Source of the DNA: an uncultured Elusimicrobia bacterium
GTDB taxonomy: Bacteria; Elusimicrobiota; Endomicrobiia; Endomicrobiales; CAIRNS01
Assembly (NCBI GenBank): GCA_903880015.1
Contig: CAIRNS010000028.1
Location: 1 to 64,000, forward strand
Direction: 5' to 3'
DNA: 64,000 nucleotides
The translations under genes and the position numbers were made by a program. Under the pieces are notes generated by a model, which did not search any database, was not told the DNA's origin, and saw only the letters and a list, made by a program, of their open reading frames with translations. Numbering within the stretch: the stretch's first letter is position 1; the number at the start of each line of letters is the position of its first letter. Below are positions 61,266 to 64,000 of this stretch, one piece after another.

Positions 61266-61697
61266 TTAAGCTTTTTTGGTCGTTTTTATTTGTATCTTCC
61301 GCTTGCGGGCTTTTTCGAGTTTTTTTATCTCAGCCCACTGCCGTACTACCTCATCCGCAGTTTTTAATTTCTTCCCGCTGAACACATGCGGATGGCGCCG
61401 AATCAACTTTTCTGAAATGCCTTGAATCACATCCGCAACGGTAAATAGTTTTTTTTCAGCGGCTAACTGGCTATGAAACATAATCTGCAGTAATACATCG
61501 CCCAGCTCTTCTTGAAGGTTTTCCCAATCATTCTTGCGGACAGCAGTCCTCACTTCGCGCGCTTCAGAAAACAGGTAAGGAAGAAGTGATTGATGGGTTT
61601 GATGTTTGTCCCATGGGCATCCCCGTGGTCCGCGCAGTCGCTCCATAATGACCACTAAATCCTCGAACAATTTTCCTGATCGTTGTGTTTTTTTCAT
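61266..61697 (-). CDS. mazG: MazG-type nucleoside triphosphate pyrophosphohydrolase
   Basis: 143 aa from the ATG at 61697 with GGAGAA; the longer frame is not conserved. One MazG domain: LVVIMERLRGPRGCPWDKHQTHQSLLPYL, EEARE-like EAREVRTAV, EELGDVLLQIMFHSQLA, and LIRRHPHVF. It hydrolyses NTPs to NMP and pyrophosphate. E. coli MazG has two domains; this single-domain form resembles shorter homologues. Confidence 0.88.
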   Translation of the reverse strand: MKKTQRSGKLFEDLVVIMERLRGPRGCPWDKHQTHQSLLPYLFSEAREVRTAVRKNDWENLQEELGDVLLQIMFHSQLAAEKKLFTVADVIQGISEKLIRRHPHVFSGKKLKTADEVVRQWAEIKKLEKARKRKIQIKTTKKA

Positions 61698-61848
61698 GGA
61701 TTCTCCGATTGACTTTTTCCCTAGTAAATGGTATATTTTTTTTTGAAAGAAAACAAGATTTTTTAAAGCGAGAATGTGTCCTGGTTCTATCGTTGGCGGC
61801 AAGACAATGCGCAGCTGTTGTTGAACGATTTTTCTTCCGGGAGCGTAC

Positions 61849-62226
61849 ATGGGAAACAAGATGCGGGTGCTGATCATCGATGATGATCCGGATGTTCTTG
61901 ATTTTCTCAAAGCATTTTTTGTCAGCATTAATCATGAAGTTGTGACCAGCTTGACCGCTCAGGACGGGATGAAATCTCTGGTGTCGGTAACGCCAGATCT
62001 TGTCCTGCTTGATATTATGATGCCGCAGAAAAACGGGCTGGAGATGCTCCGAGAGATAAAGGCGTTGGATAAAGATGTCCCGGTGGTCATGATTACGGCG
62101 TACAAGGATGCTGAACGGGTTATCGAGGCGTTTCGTCTCGGGGCCAAGGATTGCTTGCTCAAACCGTTTAACTTAGATTACATAAAAAATACGGTTATTC
62201 CCCGCGTTAAGATCCGCCCTAAATAG
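61849..62226 (+). CDS. stand-alone CheY-like response regulator receiver
   Basis: 125 aa. IIDDDPDVLDFL holds the acidic pair, LVLLDIMMPQKNG the phospho-Asp55, VVMITAY the Thr and LLKPFN the Lys. No output domain and no histidine kinase nearby, so it must act through protein contacts. Divergent from mazG. Confidence 0.9.
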   Translation: MGNKMRVLIIDDDPDVLDFLKAFFVSINHEVVTSLTAQDGMKSLVSVTPDLVLLDIMMPQKNGLEMLREIKALDKDVPVVMITAYKDAERVIEAFRLGAKDCLLKPFNLDYIKNTVIPRVKIRPK

Positions 62227-62282
62227 TAGTGTCGCGTTGTTGTCCGAGTCCCTTCTTTTTTGTCTCGCAATATTTGTTGCAC

Positions 62283-62366
62283 GCCGAGGTGGTGGAACTG
62301 GCAGACACGCAGGTCTCAGAAGCCTGTGACCGCAAGGTTGTGCGAGTTCAAATCTCGCCCTCGGCA
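62283..62366 (+). tRNA. tRNA-Leu (anticodon CAG)
   Basis: GCCGAGG pairs with CCTCGGC. The anticodon loop CTCAGAA carries CAG, the variable arm is long as in Leu tRNAs, and the T-arm is GAGTTCAAATCTC. No CCA encoded. Confidence 0.95.
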
Positions 62367-62480
62367 TACTAATAAAATGAAGTGCCTCGGCAGAACGGGC
62401 GCTTTTTTTATTGGTGTAAGAATTTGCCGGCGCAATAATAAAATGCTTTAAATATGCGTGACAGTATGGGCTAAACCGCT

Positions 62481-62942
62481 ATGGAAAAAAAGACCGTAAC
62501 AACCAATCGCAGGGCTTTTCATGATTATGCTATCCTCGAGACATTTGAGGCGGGGATGATGCTGGCCGGGTACGAAGTGAAGTCACTGCGTAACGGGGAC
62601 GCGAACCTGACCGATGGCATGGTGCGGTTCTGGAGGGACGAGGCGTTCCTTGAAGGGGTTCACATTGCGCCCTATGCTCAGCAATCGACGCATATCATTG
62701 ATTATGATCCCCGCCGGCGGCGCAAGCTGCTGATGCACCGGCAGCAGATTGTCCGGCTTGCCACGCGCGTCAGAGAAAAGGGATTGACGGTCGTGCCGCT
62801 TGAATTGTATTTTTCGCCCCGCGGGATAGCAAAGGTTTCAATCGGGCTCGCCAAGGGGAAAAAGACCGTAGATAAACGAGAGAGTCTCAAAAAGCGAGAT
62901 ATAGAGAAGGAAACCCGACGGGAAATGGGCGCGCGCCGCTAA
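62481..62942 (+). CDS. smpB: SsrA-binding protein SmpB
   Basis: 153 aa. NRRAFHDYAILETFEAGMMLAGYEVKSLRNGDANLTDG, FLEGVHIAPY, RRRKLLMHRQQI, and GLAKGKKTVDKRESLKKRD are standard. It delivers tmRNA to stalled ribosomes. The tmRNA gene itself is not in the window. Its last 3-4 nt overlap the opposing MATE gene. Confidence 0.96.
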   Translation: MEKKTVTTNRRAFHDYAILETFEAGMMLAGYEVKSLRNGDANLTDGMVRFWRDEAFLEGVHIAPYAQQSTHIIDYDPRRRRKLLMHRQQIVRLATRVREKGLTVVPLELYFSPRGIAKVSIGLAKGKKTVDKRESLKKRDIEKETRREMGARR

Positions 62943-64000
62943 CAGATGTTTTTTGAACACGCCTCGGGAAGAGGCGTTATGACGGCGGGAGGATGTTCGA
63001 TAACAAGCATCTTCTTCCATTGACCGGCTCGAAACCGCAGCAAAAACACAATACCGATAACGATAGTGTAGGCTGTTCCCAGCGTCCATGCGGCGTACAT
63101 GCCGGCGTGGAATACGGTAATGGCCAGATACATCGGCACTATTAAAATCCCCACCGAACAAACCCCGATGGTTTTCATGACAAAATGAGTATCGCCTGCC
63201 CCCTTTATTGCTGACGCAAAAATTATATTCATCGCATCGAACAACGAATATACTGCGATAAAACGCAGGAGCACCGTTATGGTATGCTGCATGTCTACAA
63301 ATGCGGTGAACGATGATTTCGCCGCGAAGGGTGCGATAAATACTGACGGGAAGCATACGAACAACGCACTGACAAAAAACATATACGCGAATGAAATATG
63401 GAACGCGGTATAGGCCGATTTTTCGGCGATATCAGGCCGCTTCCTGCCGAGATATTGCCCCACTAAAATGGAAGCTGCGATTCCCGATCCAATCATTGGC
63501 ATAAAGATCAATGTGTTGATGTTGAATGCGATACTGCTGGCGGCCAGCGCGGTGGTCCCCAGTGCGCCCATGATCATAATAAATGCCGTAAATCCGGCGA
63601 TATCGATGAAGAACTGGACGCCGTTGGGAAATCCGAATTTGAGCAGTCGCCATAGCAAAGTTTGGCTTATCCGCCAAGAACCGAATGCGTATTGCGAACG
63701 GTTTTTTTCAAAGATAATGCAGGCAAGGTAAAGAAAAAATGCGGTTGCCCCGGCTGCGACGGTAGCAACGCCCGCCCCGAATATTCCCCATCGGGGGAAT
63801 CCCCCATTACCGAATATCAAAAGATAGTCCAGAACAATATTGACGCCCATGGAGACGCAATTAACCCACATGACCGTCCATGTCCTGCCGCGCCCCGCAT
63901 AGAACCCCGCCATCACCGCCGCCCCCAGAGGGAAGAACGATCCGTAGCACAGCGTTCTAAAGAAAATGACTTCGTTCTCCATCACCTCAGGCGGGTGATG
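62939..64000 (-). CDS. MATE-family efflux transporter, N-terminus beyond window
   Basis: At least 353 residues are visible, continuing open to the right edge, against about 450 for the family. Around nine membrane helices are present, with the second-half opening FGFPNGVQFFIDIAGFTAFIMIMG and the GQYLGRKRPDIA loop. The likely cargo is a drug or other cation, by Na+ or H+ exchange; unknown. The gene is read leftward and ends against smpB. Confidence 0.88.
   Translation of the reverse strand, partial: HHPPEVMENEVIFFRTLCYGSFFPLGAAVMAGFYAGRGRTWTVMWVNCVSMGVNIVLDYLLIFGNGGFPRWGIFGAGVATVAAGATAFFLYLACIIFEKNRSQYAFGSWRISQTLLWRLLKFGFPNGVQFFIDIAGFTAFIMIMGALGTTALAASSIAFNINTLIFMPMIGSGIAASILVGQYLGRKRPDIAEKSAYTAFHISFAYMFFVSALFVCFPSVFIAPFAAKSSFTAFVDMQHTITVLLRFIAVYSLFDAMNIIFASAIKGAGDTHFVMKTIGVCSVGILIVPMYLAITVFHAGMYAAWTLGTAYTIVIGIVFLLRFRAGQWKKMLVIEHPPAVITPLPEACSKNIC

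Overview
The window looks like chromosome from a Gram-negative-type bacterium of the PVC/Omnitrophota kind. This is inferred from a 13 kb single open frame encoding an exported multidomain giant protein with a glycogen-debranching-enzyme end, a lone HPr, a SemiSWEET gene inside an mnmG-rsmG operon, Cus-type RND efflux with a TolC partner, and several apparently leaderless mRNAs. The phylum assignment is a guess from gene style; no rRNA gene is present to settle it.

Region 1 (1-7.97 kb) is a visibly A+T-richer mobile element. It carries a minus-strand operon of small genes including a RadC-like JAB protein, an XRE regulator with a striking operator array, a RuvC-like protein lacking key acidic residues, a VirD4/TraD-like ATPase with a nuclease-like tail, and a DUF4062 protein that may be a defence gene. 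Its right edge abuts a 3' fragment of comM (yifB), so the element seems to have interrupted comM.

Region 2 (8.4-14.9 kb) is a minus-strand housekeeping operon: ygiQ-like radical SAM, GT2 glycosyltransferase, mnmG, SemiSWEET, a QueG-like Fe-S protein and rsmG. It is preceded by tRNA-Ser(TGA).

Region 3 (14.93-34.65 kb) is an island inserted in the anticodon region of that tRNA-Ser. A 41-bp direct copy of the tRNA 5' part lies at both ends, and the displaced tRNA promoter is still visible beyond the right end. It holds the 4372-aa giant gene, facing an opposing operon of a GT-B-like glycosyltransferase, ADP-glucose pyrophosphorylase, a GT21-like glucosyltransferase and a metallophosphoesterase, then a HEPN/MNT toxin-antitoxin pair. 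Debranching enzyme, GlgC and glucosyltransferases together suggest an island for alpha-glucan or glycolipid metabolism.

Region 4 (35-45.5 kb) has a PMT-type membrane glycosyltransferase, tRNA-Ser(GCT), a pyrimidine-dimer glycosylase next to a DnaQ-like exonuclease, small regulators, MFS, argS, HPr and a sulfur block (metY, cysK, Rrf2 regulator). Region 5 (45.5-52.7 kb) is a metal-efflux locus: ECF sigma factor, zinc-type anti-sigma with a Cys-rich tail, a heavy-metal-binding-domain protein and CusCBA-like efflux. Region 6 (52.7-64 kb) holds metX-metW behind a consensus promoter, an NlpC/P60 hydrolase, dprA-topA-xerC, mazG, a CheY-like receiver, tRNA-Leu(CAG), smpB and the end of a MATE transporter.
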